From IMG/VR virus record IMGVR_UViG_3300029868_000016, positions 1 through 21,198 of that record: DNA of 21,198 nt. One strand, given 5' to 3'. Each line of letters opens with the position of its first letter. The stretch's first letter is position 1. Below the pieces are notes generated by a model. It searched no databases. It was not told the DNA's origin and saw only the letters and a list, made by a program, of their open reading frames with translations. Of this stretch, positions 20,662 to 21,198 are shown one piece after another. Position numbers and translations under genes: made by a program. This stretch comes from a virus.

Positions 20662-21198
20662 ATGGCAAGTAACGATCTGAAACTGCGGGTCCTGTTTGAC
20701 CTGATCGACGGCGCCACCAAGCCGTTGCGCAACATCATGTCCGGCAACCAGGACCTGGCGAAATCCTTGAAAGAGACGCGCGCCTCGCTCAAGGAATTGG
20801 GCCAAGCGCAAAAGGACGTTACTGCCTTCCGCGACATGAAAACCACCCTCGCCGGCACCAGCACCGAACTGGCGGCGGCACAGGCCAAGGTCAACACCCT
20901 GGCCGCCGCCATGAACGGCAGCACCAGCGCCACGAAAGACCAGGTGCGCGAGTTTGAACGCGCCAAGGCCGCCGCAGCCGCGCTGCGCACCCAGCACGAC
21001 CAGCAGGCAGTCAAGGTCCAGGAGCTGCGCACCAAGCTGGCCGGCGCCGGCATCGACACCGGCAACCTGGCACAGCATCAAATCGAACTGCGCAGCAGCA
21101 TGGCGGCCGCAAACGCCACCATTGCCCAGCAGCAGACTCAACTTTCCGAATTGGCCGCGCGCGAGCGCAAGCTGGCCGACGCACGCGAGAAGATGAAG
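20662..21198 (+). CDS. T: Tape measure protein T (P2 gpT-like), cut by window end
   Basis: The frame from ATG 20662 is open to the last base and gives 179 residues, so only the N-terminal part is present. It starts with ASNDLKLRVLFDLIDGATKPLRN, the usual opening of P2-family tape measures, and continues as long Ala/Gln/Lys-rich helix with heptad character. The full protein sets tail length and is injected or threaded through the tube. AAGGCGGG (20648-20655) is its ribosome site, inside the end of E', which couples the two. Confidence 0.93.
   Translation, partial: MASNDLKLRVLFDLIDGATKPLRNIMSGNQDLAKSLKETRASLKELGQAQKDVTAFRDMKTTLAGTSTELAAAQAKVNTLAAAMNGSTSATKDQVREFERAKAAAAALRTQHDQQAVKVQELRTKLAGAGIDTGNLAQHQIELRSSMAAANATIAQQQTQLSELAARERKLADAREKMK

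Noticed and set aside
1-21198. tRNA, rRNA, insertion sequence or transposase genes
   Set aside because: I saw no cloverleaf-like CCA-ended segment, ribosomal RNA sequence, transposase motif or terminal inverted repeats with target duplication anywhere in the window.

Overview
The window is the late (morphogenesis and lysis) half of a P2-like myophage, joined on its left to a plasmid-type replication module. GC content is high, with GC-rich third codon positions. The phage genes look like those of P2-type phages from Betaproteobacteria, so a Burkholderiales host (Alcaligenaceae or Burkholderiaceae-like) is the best guess. No host gene is present to confirm this.

Left part (1-2340). About 1.6 kb carries no convincing gene but is dense in signals. 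They include six copies of a ten-base motif around ATCCACGGAT (131-495), an AT-rich polypyrimidine/polypurine stretch, a perfect AT-rich dyad (734-752) and several strong GC hairpins (1014-1175). Four near-consensus DnaA boxes follow, two of them forming a large dyad (1221-1286), then an AT-rich block, 44-base iteron-like direct repeats (1521-1634) and a second pair of short repeats. Next comes a 182-residue RepL-family replication initiator on the + strand (1739-2287), closed by a bidirectional terminator (2298-2340). This reads as a plasmid origin plus initiator and suggests that the element persists as a phage-plasmid rather than, or as well as, an integrated prophage. No integrase, repressor, partition or telomere-resolution gene falls inside the window, so that point remains inference.

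Right part (2356-21198). The gene order is that of P2. Portal Q and terminase ATPase P are on the minus strand. A divergent control region follows, then on the + strand: scaffold/protease O, capsid N, terminase endonuclease M, head completion L, tail X, two holins, a muramidase endolysin, nested Rz/Rz1 spanins, and tail completion R and S. A minus-strand DNA methyltransferase is inserted between S and V, where P2 itself carries a dispensable minus-strand gene. The + strand then resumes with baseplate V, W, J and I, tail fibre H with chaperone G, a second short fibre tip with its own chaperone-like partner, sheath FI, tube FII, E with the conserved -1 frameshift into E', and the start of the tape measure T, which is cut by the window edge. 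Most genes overlap by 1-4 bases, as expected for translationally coupled late operons.

Most notable points: (1) a RepL origin module next to a P2 packaging module; (2) a 13-base sequence shared exactly between the origin repeats and the V/methyltransferase control region, suggesting one DNA-binding protein could act at both; (3) a scaffold/protease with an extra N-terminal segment of about 68 residues that looks like a signal peptide plus a glycine-rich hydrophobic stretch; (4) two tandem fibre/chaperone modules, the main fibre carrying a duplicated domain that interrupts its collar fold.
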